From Rhizobium sp. NXC24 (GTDB taxonomy: Bacteria; Pseudomonadota; Alphaproteobacteria; Rhizobiales; Rhizobiaceae), in the NCBI RefSeq assembly GCF_002944315.1, contig NZ_CP024311.1, forward strand, positions 3,262,501 through 3,326,500: DNA of 64,000 bases, read 5' to 3'. This document shows positions 1 through 8,963 of the stretch, piece by piece (position 1 is the first letter of the stretch; the number at the start of each line of letters is the position of its first letter). The translations under genes and the position numbers were made by a program. The notes beneath the pieces are model-generated. The model did not search any database and was not told the DNA's origin. It worked only from the letters and a program-made list of their open reading frames with translations.

Positions 1-265
1 CGATAGTGACGATATCGTCATGGAAGAGCTGCATTCGCGAGGCCTTGCGCGCGACATTGCGGGCGCCGAGCTCATCACCATCCGCCATCTCGGCCACAAG
101 CCGGACTATCTCGCGACCGACGTGGCCATCGCCGCGATGGAGCACCTCGCCGGCCAGTCACGCGATCTCCAGGCTTTCGCTCAGGAGGCGGAAGCCCGCC
201 TCGCCCGCCTGAAGACCGTGCTGCCGAGCGAAGCCGCCGCCGCTCAGGCGGTCACGAGTTCGTAG
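1..265 (+). CDS. alpha/beta hydrolase, C-terminal part (cut by left edge)
   Basis: This is the last ~88 codons of a gene that enters from the left edge; the reading frame is open from base 2 to the TAG at 263-265. The stretch with GHKPDY followed by ATDVAIAAME resembles the end of alpha/beta-hydrolase-fold proteins, where the His of the GHKPDY block would be the catalytic His. The nucleophile and acid lie outside the window, so the substrate cannot be inferred. Its 3' end overlaps the 3' end of the convergent LysR gene by 22 bases. The family call is recognition of a short tail and could be wrong. Confidence 0.5.
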   Translation, partial: DSDDIVMEELHSRGLARDIAGAELITIRHLGHKPDYLATDVAIAAMEHLAGQSRDLQAFAQEAEARLARLKTVLPSEAAAAQAVTSS

Positions 266-1185
266 TCCGGCGCATCGACAAACACCCGCCCCTGTGGCGT
301 CGCGTCCACCGTTTGCCGCACGGCTTGCAGCATGATCGACGCCAGCCGCTCCGTCGCCGGGTTCGCTTCCGCTTCGGCGCGATGCAGGACCAGATCGAGC
401 TTCGGCAGCGGCGGGAGACCGGCTTCGCCTGGCGCCATAAGCCGCACTTTGTCCGGCAAACCCAACGGCGTACGCACCGTCAGGCCCAACCCAGCGGCCG
501 TTGCAGCCCAGAGCCCGCCAAGGCTGGGGCTGACGAAGGAAATGCGCCAGCCGATGCCTGCATGGTCCAGCACCTTGGTCGCGATCGACCGCAGCAGGCA
601 GGGAGCTTCCAATGACGCGAGCGGCAGCGGTTCGCCGCTATCGGCACGCCAATGGGTGGCACCATGCGCCGGCCCGACCCAGCACATCGGAACCTCCGCG
701 ATCCGATCGGTATGGGCAGTGCGAAACCCGTCGCTCCAGGCAAGGGCCAGATCGAGCTTGCCGGAGGTCACGCGCTCGACCAGCTCGGCATTGCGCACCA
801 CACGCGCCTCGATCCGCACCTTCGGATGCGCGCGCGCAAAGCGGCCGAGCACCTCCGGCAAGAGTGTCTCGCCGAAGTCCTCCTGCAGGCCGAGCCGCAC
901 CCATCCCTCCAGATCCGCGCCTTGAAGCGCAGTCGCCGCCTCGTCGTTGAGATCCAGCAACCGCCGCGCATAGGCGAGCATGGTTTCGCCGGCTTCCGTC
1001 AGCGCCAGCCCGCGCCCAGCCTTGCGGAAGATCGGCGTGCCCGCCTGTTCCTCCAGTTTCTTGAGCTGCGCGCTGATCGCAGACGTCGAACGCCCGAGCC
1101 GATCCGCCGCCTTGGCGAAGCTGCCAAGTTCCATGCCTGTCACGAAGCTGCGCAGAACGTCGAGATCGAAGATAACTTTCCGCAT
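244..1185 (-). CDS. LysR-family transcriptional regulator
   Basis: A 313-residue LysR protein. The N-terminal winged helix-turn-helix (about residues 5-62) contains the usual FAKAADRLGRSTSAISAQLK recognition region, and the rest is the periplasmic-binding-protein-like effector domain. ATG at 1185 is preferred; a TTG two codons upstream (1191) is the alternative. It is divergent from the tautomerase-cupin-DUF4865 operon across a 110-base gap, the usual arrangement for a LysR regulator that controls its neighbour. The effector is unknown. The intergenic region carries two ATTATC hexamers 20 bases apart that could be part of the operator. Confidence 0.9.
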   Translation of the reverse strand: MRKVIFDLDVLRSFVTGMELGSFAKAADRLGRSTSAISAQLKKLEEQAGTPIFRKAGRGLALTEAGETMLAYARRLLDLNDEAATALQGADLEGWVRLGLQEDFGETLLPEVLGRFARAHPKVRIEARVVRNAELVERVTSGKLDLALAWSDGFRTAHTDRIAEVPMCWVGPAHGATHWRADSGEPLPLASLEAPCLLRSIATKVLDHAGIGWRISFVSPSLGGLWAATAAGLGLTVRTPLGLPDKVRLMAPGEAGLPPLPKLDLVLHRAEAEANPATERLASIMLQAVRQTVDATPQGRVFVDAPDYELVTA

Positions 1186-1222
1186 GATCAACTATTCACA
1201 TTTTTGGGACTATCGATCCAAT

Positions 1223-1248
1223 ATTATCTGATTTTCCGAATGATTATC
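1223..1248. promoter_or_regulatory. candidate LysR operator between divergent genes
   Basis: The hexamer ATTATC occurs at 1223-1228 and again at 1243-1248, exactly 20 bases apart, in the A+T-rich centre of the gap between the divergent LysR gene and the tautomerase gene. The spacing places both copies on about the same helix face. That this is the LysR binding site is inference from position only. Confidence 0.3.
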
Positions 1249-1295
1249 CCGTGGCATTGTGGCCCCGTCAAGTGGACAGATGACAGGAGCTTCCC

Positions 1296-1685
1296 ATGCC
1301 GTTCACCCGCATTTCCCTTCTCCGCGGCAAGTCGCCGGAATATCTGCAGACGCTCTCGGATAATTTCCACCGCGCCATGGTCGAAACGTTCGATGTGCCG
1401 CCCACGGATCGCTTTCAGGAAATCCATCAGTTGGAGCCGAACGAGCTGATCTTCGACCGCACCTATCTCGGCGGCCCGCGCTCGGACAATTACGTTTTCT
1501 TCCAGATCACCATCGGCAAACCGCGCTCGACCGAAGTCAAGAAGGCCTTCTATCGCCGCCTCGTCACCCTGCTTGCGGATGCGCCGGGCATTCGGCCCGA
1601 AGATATCATGATCAACATCATCACGACGACGCGCGAGGACTGGTCCTTCGCAGACGGCATCGCGCAGATGATCGAACAGGCCTGA
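1296..1685 (+). CDS. tautomerase family protein
   Basis: A 129-residue protein of the tautomerase (4-oxalocrotonate tautomerase/MIF) superfamily. Pro2, which becomes the N-terminal catalytic proline after methionine removal, is present (MPFTRIS). The length of about 130 residues fits a member with two fused beta-alpha-beta units, and the IRPEDIMINI block is typical of the group. An AGGAG motif lies 7 bases upstream of the ATG. First gene of an operon with a cupin gene (5-base gap) and a DUF4865 gene. The substrate is unknown; the association with a LysR regulator suggests an inducible catabolic or detoxifying function. Confidence 0.85.
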   Translation: MPFTRISLLRGKSPEYLQTLSDNFHRAMVETFDVPPTDRFQEIHQLEPNELIFDRTYLGGPRSDNYVFFQITIGKPRSTEVKKAFYRRLVTLLADAPGIRPEDIMINIITTTREDWSFADGIAQMIEQA

Positions 1686-1690
1686 CGACG

Positions 1691-2086
1691 ATGAACCAGA
1701 CAAGCATTCGACAGCCATTTCCGATCCATCGCGCCGGAACCGCCACGCAGCATTCGCCAGAGGGCATCGCCAATGCGCCCTTCTGGGTCGAAATGTTGGT
1801 CGAAAACAACAAGGATGGTGGGCTCACTGCCATGCGCTGCACGCTGGAACCCGGCATCATGACCCGTTGGCACACCCATCCACATGGCCAGATTCTCTAC
1901 GTCCTGTCGGGTGTCGGCCTTGCCCAACGTAACGACGAACCGACTGAGGAACTGCGCGCCGGCGACTGCATCACCTTCGCACCCGGCGAGCGTCACAGAC
2001 ATGGCGCAACGCTGGACAGCACCTTCGCCTATATCAGCATTCAGGCCGCACAGAACGGCGCCGCCGTGACCTGGCTGGAGGATTGA
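1691..2086 (+). CDS. cupin domain-containing protein
   Basis: A 131-residue single-domain cupin. Cupin motif 1 is seen as W-H61-T-H63-P-H-G-Q67, and the second motif ends in GERHRHG with His102/His104, so the metal-binding set (two His, Gln/Glu, one His) is complete. It is likely a small metal-dependent dioxygenase or isomerase. It sits 5 bases after the tautomerase gene and is nearly joined to the DUF4865 gene, so the three are probably co-transcribed and act on the same small molecule. Confidence 0.85.
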   Translation: MNQTSIRQPFPIHRAGTATQHSPEGIANAPFWVEMLVENNKDGGLTAMRCTLEPGIMTRWHTHPHGQILYVLSGVGLAQRNDEPTEELRAGDCITFAPGERHRHGATLDSTFAYISIQAAQNGAAVTWLED

Positions 2087-2088
2087 CT

Positions 2089-2661
2089 ATGATTGCCATG
2101 CAATACAGCTTCACCCTGCCTGCCGACTATGACATGGCGATTATCGATCGCCGCATCCACGACAAGGGGCCTATGCTCGACAATTTTCCCGGTCTGAAGT
2201 TCAAGGCCTATCTCACGGCCCGGAAAAGCGATGCCAGGACAGGAAGTCGCGAGAACCTCTATTCGCCCTTCTATGTCTGGGAAAAGGATGAGGGCTTGAG
2301 CAATTTCATCTGCGGTCCTGGTTTTGCCGGGGTGACGGAAAGTTTCGGCTGGCCGCAGGTGAAGACCTGGGTCGTCTGGCACACTGCAATTTCGCCAGAT
2401 ATTCGCGACGCCCGGTTCGCCATCCGCGAGATCGTTCAGATGGAGCCCTACGCACCGCTTGCCGAGATTCGTCAGCGCGAAAGCGATGCAGCCGCTGGCG
2501 AGGTCGCGCGCGGCGAAGCGCTTGCTTCCGTCGCCGCCTTCGAGCCGACCGGTTGGACGCAGGTGCGTTTCCGTCTGCTTGCCGATCTGCCAAAAGACGT
2601 TTTGAGGCCTGGTGTCCAGATCTACGATGTCGGCCACCTTTCTTTGTCGGATGCCGGTTGA
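2089..2661 (+). CDS. DUF4865 family protein
   Basis: A 190-residue protein recognised as DUF4865 from its N-terminal AMQYSFTLPADYDM and the YSPFYVWE block. ATG at 2089 is used; a TTG at 2083 overlapping the cupin stop is the alternative. It has no signal peptide or membrane segment. Function is unknown. It is the last gene of the tautomerase-cupin-DUF4865 operon, a combination I recall from other rhizobia, which suggests a dedicated enzyme set rather than chance neighbours. Confidence 0.8.
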   Translation: MIAMQYSFTLPADYDMAIIDRRIHDKGPMLDNFPGLKFKAYLTARKSDARTGSRENLYSPFYVWEKDEGLSNFICGPGFAGVTESFGWPQVKTWVVWHTAISPDIRDARFAIREIVQMEPYAPLAEIRQRESDAAAGEVARGEALASVAAFEPTGWTQVRFRLLADLPKDVLRPGVQIYDVGHLSLSDAG

Positions 2662-2750
2662 AGTGTCACCGGGACAAAGTCGTTGTTTTAAAGAGAACCA
2701 CGGCGTCTTATTGATGAACGGCCTTTCCGCAGCAGAAGAGTGTTCCCTCC

Positions 2751-3722
2751 ATGGTCGATATTGCAATGATTGAAGCCGCTCGCGATCGCCTCGACGGTCG
2801 CGCGCGACGCACTCCCCTTCTCTCCTCCCCATTCCTGGATGAGATCGCCGGGCGGCGGCTGTTCGTGAAAGCGGAATGCCTGCAGCATACCGGTTCCTTC
2901 AAGTTTCGTGGCGGCTGGTCGGCGGTTTCCGGGCTGGAACGCTCCCTACGTGCCAAGGGCGTCATCGCCTTCTCCTCCGGCAATCACGCCCAAGGTGTGG
3001 CGCTTGCCGCGCAACTGCATGGCATCCCTGCCGTCATCGTCATGCCGACGGACGCACCGAAGCTGAAGATCGCCAATACCCGCGCCTTGGGCGCCGAGGT
3101 CGTACTCTACGATCGCATCAAGGAGGATCGCGACGAGATCGGTGCGCGGCTCTCCAAGGAGCGCGGCCTCACCCTGATCAAGCCCTTCGACGAGCCGCTG
3201 GTGATCGCCGGCCAGGGAACGACAGGGCTGGAAATCGCCGAACAGGCAGCCGAAGAGGGCATCGATGCCGCGACTGTGCTCGCCCCCTGCGGCGGTGGTG
3301 GCCTCACCTCGGGCATTGCACTGGCACTGGAAGCCCGCGCGCCCGGCTTCAAGGCCCGCCCCTGCGAACCCAAGGACTTTGACGACACCACCCGCTCTCT
3401 TGCCTCCGGCAAAATCGAACGCAACGCCGCTCTGCAGGGCTCGATCTGCGACGCCATCATCACTCCACAGCCTGGCAATATTACTTTTCCGATCCTGAAG
3501 CGCCTCTGCGGCCCCGGCCTTGTCGTGACCGACGAGGAAGCGCTGGACGCCATGGCACTCGCCTTCACGCGCCTCAAGATCGTGGTCGAGCCTGGTGGCG
3601 CCGTTGCGCTGGCGGCCGCCCTTTTCCATGGCAATGAGATCGACGGCGACACGGTCATTGCGGTCACCTCCGGCGGCAATGTCGATACCGATGTCTTCGA
3701 AACGGCGCTGCGCCGCCACTAA
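2751..3722 (+). CDS. threonine/serine dehydratase (PLP-dependent)
   Basis: A 323-residue fold-type II PLP enzyme that deaminates L-threonine to 2-oxobutanoate and/or L-serine to pyruvate. The Schiff-base lysine is Lys51 in GSFKFRGG, the substrate loop SSGNHAQG is at 75-82, and the phosphate-binding tetraglycine loop GGGGL is at 181-185. There is no C-terminal ACT domain, so it is the short catabolic type and not feedback-inhibited IlvA; a serine/threonine racemase is a less likely alternative. It converges on the LysE exporter gene with only three bases between the two stop codons. Confidence 0.88.
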   Translation: MVDIAMIEAARDRLDGRARRTPLLSSPFLDEIAGRRLFVKAECLQHTGSFKFRGGWSAVSGLERSLRAKGVIAFSSGNHAQGVALAAQLHGIPAVIVMPTDAPKLKIANTRALGAEVVLYDRIKEDRDEIGARLSKERGLTLIKPFDEPLVIAGQGTTGLEIAEQAAEEGIDAATVLAPCGGGGLTSGIALALEARAPGFKARPCEPKDFDDTTRSLASGKIERNAALQGSICDAIITPQPGNITFPILKRLCGPGLVVTDEEALDAMALAFTRLKIVVEPGGAVALAAALFHGNEIDGDTVIAVTSGGNVDTDVFETALRRH

Positions 3723-3725
3723 CCG

Positions 3726-4361
3726 TCAATTCGTCGCGCGACGATAAAGCGCCAGCGAGCCGGCCAAGGCGAGGAGCGCGCCACCGCAGGCGCGTTCCAG
3801 CCATTTCGTACCTTCCGTCTTGAGGAAACGCACGGCTTGCGAGCCGAAAGCGGCGTATCCGAACATGATCGCGAAATCGAGCGAAGCGAAAAGCACCGCG
3901 AGGATGGCATATTGCGGCATTTGCGGTGCGGCAGGATCGATGAACTGCGGCAAAAAGGCCGAGAAGAACAGATAACCCTTGGGATTGGTCACCGCGACCA
4001 TGAAGCTCTTCATTCCAATGGACAGCATCGTCCCTTTCGCCTGCCCGGCACTGGCCTTGAGCATGCCGTCGATCGTTCCCTTGGAGCGCAGCATCATGAT
4101 GCCGAGAAAGGCAAGATAGGCAGCACCCGCCCATTTCAGCACTGAAAACCAGAATTCCGAGGCGGCCAGCAACGCGCCGAGCCCGATGGCAACCGCGCCG
4201 ATCAGCACGAAATCCGACAGCACGGCGCCGACCATGCCCGCCAGGGCGCGGCGCACGCCGTAGCGCGAGCCGTTGGTCAATGCCAGGAGCACGGTCGGCC
4301 CCGGCGTCGCGATGCCGATGAAGGAGACAGTGGCAAAGGCAAGCAGCGTGGCAGTGTGCAT
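3726..4361 (-). CDS. LysE family amino-acid exporter
   Basis: A 211-residue integral membrane protein of the LysE/RhtB family, with the N-terminal ATPGPTVLLAL signature followed by about six hydrophobic segments. The ATG at 4361 is preceded by a strong GGGGAGGA ribosome site, which decides this start over longer readings. Such proteins export amino acids such as threonine, homoserine or lysine by proton antiport. Its position beside a threonine dehydratase suggests threonine or a homologue as cargo, but that is inference. Confidence 0.9.
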   Translation of the reverse strand: MHTATLLAFATVSFIGIATPGPTVLLALTNGSRYGVRRALAGMVGAVLSDFVLIGAVAIGLGALLAASEFWFSVLKWAGAAYLAFLGIMMLRSKGTIDGMLKASAGQAKGTMLSIGMKSFMVAVTNPKGYLFFSAFLPQFIDPAAPQMPQYAILAVLFASLDFAIMFGYAAFGSQAVRFLKTEGTKWLERACGGALLALAGSLALYRRATN

Positions 4362-4438
4362 GATTTCCTCCCCATGACTGTCGGAAACTTGCATGCACCG
4401 CTGCGCTTTGCAAGCATGGGGATGGATCTCCACAACCT

Positions 4439-5068
4439 CTAGACGACCAACAGCACAGTACCGGTGCCAAGCAGAACCAGCGTCCATACGAGATCCACAT
4501 TGATCCAGGCGCTGCGCAATATTTCGAGCCCGACCCAGCGATAGACCGCGAGGGCAACGAGGCTTGTGACCACTAACATCGCAAGGGTGTGGACACCGAC
4601 GGCCGCAATCGTCATCGCCGCGGACGCATCCCCGCCGATGTCATGCAATGGTGACCCCGCAAGGCAGAGCGGCATCAAGGCCGGCAGGAGCATGAGCCCG
4701 GCGCCGTGGGCCGTCGCCATCAAAAACGACCAGAGCACGAGGCCCGTAAGCCCAGTACGCATGCCGATGCGAACGCGGTGCCGGTATCCATAAAAGTGAT
4801 GCCAGATAGCCCATGCGATGAGACCCAGCCCCGTGACCGTGCGTACGGCGCCCTGATCCACAAAAAGACCGACAGCGACCACCGCTCCGGCAACAAGCGC
4901 GATGGATACGGCGTGGCCAAGGGCAATGGCGGGCACCGCCTTGACCACGGCTGCGGAACTCTGCCGATGAACGCCAAGCGCCACGGCAAACAACCATCCC
5001 ATCGCGGGGTTGAGGCCATGAAAGGCGCCCAATCCCGCCAGCAGCATCCAGGGCCAGAGTTCGTTCAT
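4439..5068 (-). CDS. polytopic membrane protein, NicO/RcnA-like
   Basis: A 209-residue protein with about six hydrophobic helices. The first helix holds AFHGLNPAMGW and the second GHAVSIAL, an arrangement like the HxxxP/D and GHxxS motifs of NicO/RcnA and HupE/UreJ metal transporters; a further His-rich turn is AIWHHFYGYRHR. I do not recognise a named family with certainty. It starts 27 bases after the SBP56-type gene on the same strand, so the pair is probably one operon. A metal or small-molecule transport role supporting the upstream enzyme is inferred. Confidence 0.7.
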   Translation of the reverse strand: MNELWPWMLLAGLGAFHGLNPAMGWLFAVALGVHRQSSAAVVKAVPAIALGHAVSIALVAGAVVAVGLFVDQGAVRTVTGLGLIAWAIWHHFYGYRHRVRIGMRTGLTGLVLWSFLMATAHGAGLMLLPALMPLCLAGSPLHDIGGDASAAMTIAAVGVHTLAMLVVTSLVALAVYRWVGLEILRSAWINVDLVWTLVLLGTGTVLLVV

Positions 5069-5095
5069 GGGGCGCCTCGTCCGGCTGACCTATGC

Positions 5096-6490
5096 TCACG
5101 GATAGCAATAGGAATCCGACGAGCAATCCCCACCCTGCAAGCGGACCTGGTGCGGACGATGCGATTTCGGCCACTCGACGAAGAATTTCTCGTCGAAGGC
5201 AATGCCGCCGTCCGCGCCCGCGTCGAGCTTTACCATCCAGCCGGAAAGGCCATCGGGATAGAACTGCTCGTCGATCGCGCCATAGAGCGAGTTGGTGAAA
5301 TAGACGCGGCGACCATCGCGGCTGATCTCGACCATTTGCGGGCCGCCATTCAGCGCGCCATTCTTCGCTTTCGGGTGCGACGCGCGCGAAACGATGCCGC
5401 CGATCCTGACCTTCCCCGTCAGCTTCGGCTTGAAGGGATCGGAGACATCATACTGATGCAGATCGCCGGTCCCCCAGCAGGAGACGTAGAGAAATCTGTC
5501 ATCCATCGAAAGATCGATGTCGGTAACGAGCGGCGGCACGGCACCGAAACCCTTGAGCATCGGCGGTAACTGCTCCGGATCGGCAGGCTCCGCTGGAATG
5601 TCGATCACCTTCGTCACCGCCCACTTCTCGCCGTCGCGATGCCAGACCCATATCGAGGAGGAGAGGTCCTCAAGACTGAGAACGCAGTTGACGAAACCAT
5701 AGGCCTTGGTCGGGTCATGCGCGGGTCTGAGTTCGAATACGAGCTGATACTTGTCTCCGAAATCGATCGTCTGCAGATGCTTGCGCTTGTGCAGATCCCA
5801 GAAATGCAGACGGCGGCCATATTTTGCGCCGAGCAGGACTTCCGGAATCAGGCCATTTTCGAATGTATCCGGCGTACCCCACTCGCTGGTGACGAGCGTA
5901 TCGTGACCAAGGTGCCACCAGACATCATAGGAAAGCTGCTGCGGTCCGCGATCCATTTCCCATTGGCCGCGCACCTCGAAGGTCTCGTGATCCATGAGGA
6001 ACACCCCGCCCGGTCCCTTCCCCTCGGCATTGCCAAGAGCGGCGACATAGATCCCTTCCGGTCCGCAGTGAATGGTGTGGGGCCGGGAATATCCGGCGCG
6101 CTCGGCGACTTCGCCGGGCTCGATGACCTTGACGATCGATGGTTTGCGGCCATCGGGCTTGGTATCGATGATGTGGATGCGCGAAGACCTCAATCCCGGC
6201 ACGACCAGATAACGGCGCTCCGCATGCGGATGCGGCGCATTCGGGCAAAGGCAGGACGAGCAGGCATTCCAGCCGAAATGATGCAACTCGTCACCGACAT
6301 TGGGCATCGCGACGGAGGTGACGATCTGACCGTAAGAGGCTGAATTGGGATCGACATCGACGACCGCGAGCTCGTCGGGAACCGCTCGCGTCGGATCGAA
6401 GGCAACGACATAGGCAAGCGTCTCCGGCGCCGCCTTCATGGCCATGCGCGGTGACGGATAAAAGCTCGGATCGGGTTTCCACGTTACCAT
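5096..6490 (-). CDS. selenium-binding protein SBP56 family (methanethiol oxidase-like)
   Basis: A 464-residue protein of the SBP56/MtoX family, a seven-bladed beta-propeller-like fold. The family hallmark HHFGWNACSSCLCPN is at about 70-84 with Cys77, Cys80 and Cys82; DVWWHLGHD and ASHPKAKNGALNGGPQM are other conserved blocks. Bacterial MtoX oxidises methanethiol to formaldehyde, sulfide and H2O2 and requires copper; human SBP56 acts similarly. No signal peptide is evident, whereas characterised MtoX is periplasmic, so substrate and location need care. It is co-directional with the downstream membrane protein gene. Confidence 0.88.
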   Translation of the reverse strand: MVTWKPDPSFYPSPRMAMKAAPETLAYVVAFDPTRAVPDELAVVDVDPNSASYGQIVTSVAMPNVGDELHHFGWNACSSCLCPNAPHPHAERRYLVVPGLRSSRIHIIDTKPDGRKPSIVKVIEPGEVAERAGYSRPHTIHCGPEGIYVAALGNAEGKGPGGVFLMDHETFEVRGQWEMDRGPQQLSYDVWWHLGHDTLVTSEWGTPDTFENGLIPEVLLGAKYGRRLHFWDLHKRKHLQTIDFGDKYQLVFELRPAHDPTKAYGFVNCVLSLEDLSSSIWVWHRDGEKWAVTKVIDIPAEPADPEQLPPMLKGFGAVPPLVTDIDLSMDDRFLYVSCWGTGDLHQYDVSDPFKPKLTGKVRIGGIVSRASHPKAKNGALNGGPQMVEISRDGRRVYFTNSLYGAIDEQFYPDGLSGWMVKLDAGADGGIAFDEKFFVEWPKSHRPHQVRLQGGDCSSDSYCYP

Positions 6491-6829
6491 GTGAAGTGCT
6501 CCTGGCTCGCGATTGCTGAACAGTGAAGATGTTCGCTAGATGCTTGCCGACAGCAGGCTCATCGCTGCGGACGGGGCAGGATCAAATGCTTCAATGGGAT
6601 ACTGATTTGCGACTGTCCTCTCCGCTGAACATGCAGCAGAGGCAATCCTCCCCGCGCGATTATCTCAGATAAAGGCGGGTTTGGGCAGCCTTTTTCGCCG
6701 CCATTCTCACCACAGCGACCGGTTATCTTTTCAAGATGAAGGTTGGCGCGAAGGCCCTGGCCTTTCCCATAACGCAAAAGCCCGCCGCCTTCTCAGGCAG
6801 CGGGCTTCGATACTTGTAAATACCGGCAA
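6491..6829. other. intergenic region between SBP56 and pyk
   Basis: These 339 bases hold the upstream region of the SBP56 gene (leftward) and the pyk terminator at 6776-6807. A possible 72-codon leftward frame at 6559-6777 has no recognisable protein character and overlaps the terminator stem, so it is not called. No RNA gene was recognised. Confidence 0.5.
6776..6807 (-). terminator. rho-independent terminator of pyk
   Basis: On the minus strand, AAGCCCGCTGCC pairs with GGCGGCGGGCTT (12 positions, one T-G wobble) around a short loop, followed by TTTT. It lies 23 bases beyond the pyk stop codon. Confidence 0.85.
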
Positions 6830-8269
6830 TCAGACGCCTGATTGGCCGTCAGAGCCTATATAGGCGATGCGGAGCATGTTGGTCGCACCGGGAGTGCCGA
6901 GCGGCACGCCGGCGGAGATGATGATGCGGTCGCCGGGCTTGCCGAAGCCTTCCTCGGCGACGATGCGGCAGGCATTGTTGACCATATCGTCGAGGTCCGT
7001 GGCGTCATGCGTGACGACACAGTGCATACCCCAAACCACCGACAGACGGCGAGCCGTCTGGATGATCGGCGACAGCGCCAGGATCGGAACCTGCGGGCGC
7101 TCGCGCGAAGCGCGCAGACCGGTCGTGCCCGACGAGGTGTAGCAGACGATGGCGGCAAGCTTCAGCGTCTCGGCGATCTGACGGGCAGCGAGCGAGATAG
7201 CGTCGGCGCCAGTTGCTTCCGGCTGCGCGCGCTGAGCGTAGATAATGCCCGGATAGTGCGGCTCGCGCTCGATGGTGCTGGCGATCGAAGCCATTGTCGA
7301 TACGGCCTCGACCGGATAGTCGCCCGAAGCGGATTCGGCCGACAGCATGACGGCGTCAGCGCCTTCGAAGACGGCGGTGGCGACGTCGGAGACTTCGGCA
7401 CGGGTCGGAACCGGCGCCGAGATCATCGATTCCAGCATCTGCGTGGCGACGACCACCGGCTTACCGGAACGGCGGCAGGCGCGGATCAATTGCTTCTGGA
7501 TGCCGGGAACCGCTTCGAGTGGCATTTCGACACCAAGATCGCCGCGGGCGACCATGAGCGCGTCGGAAAGCTCGATGATTTCCTCGATGCGCTCGACAGC
7601 TTGCGGCTTCTCGATCTTCGACATCAGGCCGACGCGGCCGCGCGAAATCTTGCGGACTTCGGACAGGTCTTCCGGACGCTGGATGAAGGAGAGCGCAACC
7701 CAGTCGACTTCGTTGGTGGCGAGAACGGCGTCAAGGTCGGTGCGATCCTTGTCGGTCAGCGCGCCGACGCCAAGCAGCGTATCCGGCAGGCTGACGCCTT
7801 TGCGGTCGGAAATCTTCGTACCGGAAATGACGGTCGTGACAATGCTCTTGCCGTCGCACTTTTCAGCGCGAAGCGCGAGCTTGCCGTCGTCGATCAACAG
7901 CCGGTGACCGGGCTGAACCGACTCCAGGATTTCCGGATGCGGCAGGAACACGCGGGTATTGTCGCCGGGCGTATCGTTGTTGTCGAGCGTGAAGGTCTGG
8001 CCGGGCTTGAGATCGACCTTGCCCTGGGCAAACTTACCGACACGCAGCTTGGGACCCTGCAAGTCGGCGAGAATGCCGATCGGACGGCCACAGCGGGCCT
8101 CGACGGCGCGGATACGCTGGATGAGCGTGCGCATCAGGTCATGGCTGGCATGGCTCATGTTGATGCGGAAGAGGTCGGCACCGGCCTCATGCAGCTTCTG
8201 AATCATCTCCTCTTCGGAGGAAGCTGGGCCGAGCGTCGCTAGGATTTTGACTTTTCGGTTGCGTTTCAT
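6830..8269 (-). CDS. pyk: pyruvate kinase
   Basis: A 479-residue pyruvate kinase, which transfers phosphate from phosphoenolpyruvate to ADP in the last step of glycolysis. The sequence begins MKRNRKVKILATLGPAS and contains the barrel-domain blocks FRINMSHAS and ILADLQGPKLRVG, the KIEKPQAVERIEEII catalytic lysine region, and VARGDLGVE. The length matches the family. The ATG at 8269 overlaps the TGA of the upstream DUF1036 gene (ATGA), indicating translational coupling. It ends in a strong terminator. Confidence 0.97.
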   Translation of the reverse strand: MKRNRKVKILATLGPASSEEEMIQKLHEAGADLFRINMSHASHDLMRTLIQRIRAVEARCGRPIGILADLQGPKLRVGKFAQGKVDLKPGQTFTLDNNDTPGDNTRVFLPHPEILESVQPGHRLLIDDGKLALRAEKCDGKSIVTTVISGTKISDRKGVSLPDTLLGVGALTDKDRTDLDAVLATNEVDWVALSFIQRPEDLSEVRKISRGRVGLMSKIEKPQAVERIEEIIELSDALMVARGDLGVEMPLEAVPGIQKQLIRACRRSGKPVVVATQMLESMISAPVPTRAEVSDVATAVFEGADAVMLSAESASGDYPVEAVSTMASIASTIEREPHYPGIIYAQRAQPEATGADAISLAARQIAETLKLAAIVCYTSSGTTGLRASRERPQVPILALSPIIQTARRLSVVWGMHCVVTHDATDLDDMVNNACRIVAEEGFGKPGDRIIISAGVPLGTPGATNMLRIAYIGSDGQSGV

Positions 8270-8814
8270 CAATTCTGGCTTTCTTGGCTGCCCGGGGTAT
8301 CGGAGAGCTGAACCATCCAACTCGCCTGACGCCCCGTGTCGTATTCCTTGAATCCCATTTTCTGGTAACCGCGCGCGTAGCAATCCTTCACGCCTGGGAT
8401 TTTGAATTCATTTTCCGCCACGCACATTTCGATATCGCCCGTCCAGCGGCCGCCGCGAGCTGCATCTTCTGCGTAGAGGTAATAATAGCGGGATTGAAGC
8501 GGCCCTTCGATCAAAGTCGCGCAGGTGGTGGCCGGAACCTGCCACCATCCCTCGGTCACCCAGCCTTCCTTCGCACGATAGCCGATCGCCACACCCACGA
8601 GATTCTGCGTACCGTTGCAGACGCGGAAATCGGCATGGGCTGCATTTGGCATGAAGAAAAATGGCGCGGCGGCGGCAAGGATGAAAAATGCGAATCGGGC
8701 AAGCGGCCCTGACCGCGTAACGAAACTTGGCGCGACTTGGCTGGACACGGCTTCCAATGGGCTCCCGGTTATTCGTTGTTGCGTCTTCTTGCGCTGCCAT
8801 CCCACGAATGTCAA
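8269..8814 (-). CDS. DUF1036 family secreted protein
   Basis: A 181-residue protein with a long N-terminal extension and a Sec-type signal ending around PNAAHA, followed by the DUF1036 domain (DFRVCNGTQNLVGVAIGYR, then WTTEGWW-like and YYYLYAED blocks). Several cysteines could form disulfides in the periplasm. Function is unknown. Its linkage to pyk, by ATGA overlap here, is conserved in many alphaproteobacteria. The start at 8814 is the only good ATG, but the mature region does not depend on it. Confidence 0.85.
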   Translation of the reverse strand: MTFVGWQRKKTQQRITGSPLEAVSSQVAPSFVTRSGPLARFAFFILAAAAPFFFMPNAAHADFRVCNGTQNLVGVAIGYRAKEGWVTEGWWQVPATTCATLIEGPLQSRYYYLYAEDAARGGRWTGDIEMCVAENEFKIPGVKDCYARGYQKMGFKEYDTGRQASWMVQLSDTPGSQESQN

Positions 8815-8963
8815 CGCAACTCTAATCGATTATATTTTCTTCACGGGATGGTAGCAGTGCCCTGCGGCCTCGCTCTCGCCCGATCAAGAGGCCGAGCCTT
8901 GCACCTTCTGCCCGCGCATGCAATCAAACAACGGGCTGAAAAATGCGATAATCGACAATCCAC

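Noticed and set aside
6559..6777. A 72-codon minus-strand frame between SBP56 and pyk
   Set aside because: No ribosome site or protein character, and it runs into the pyk terminator.
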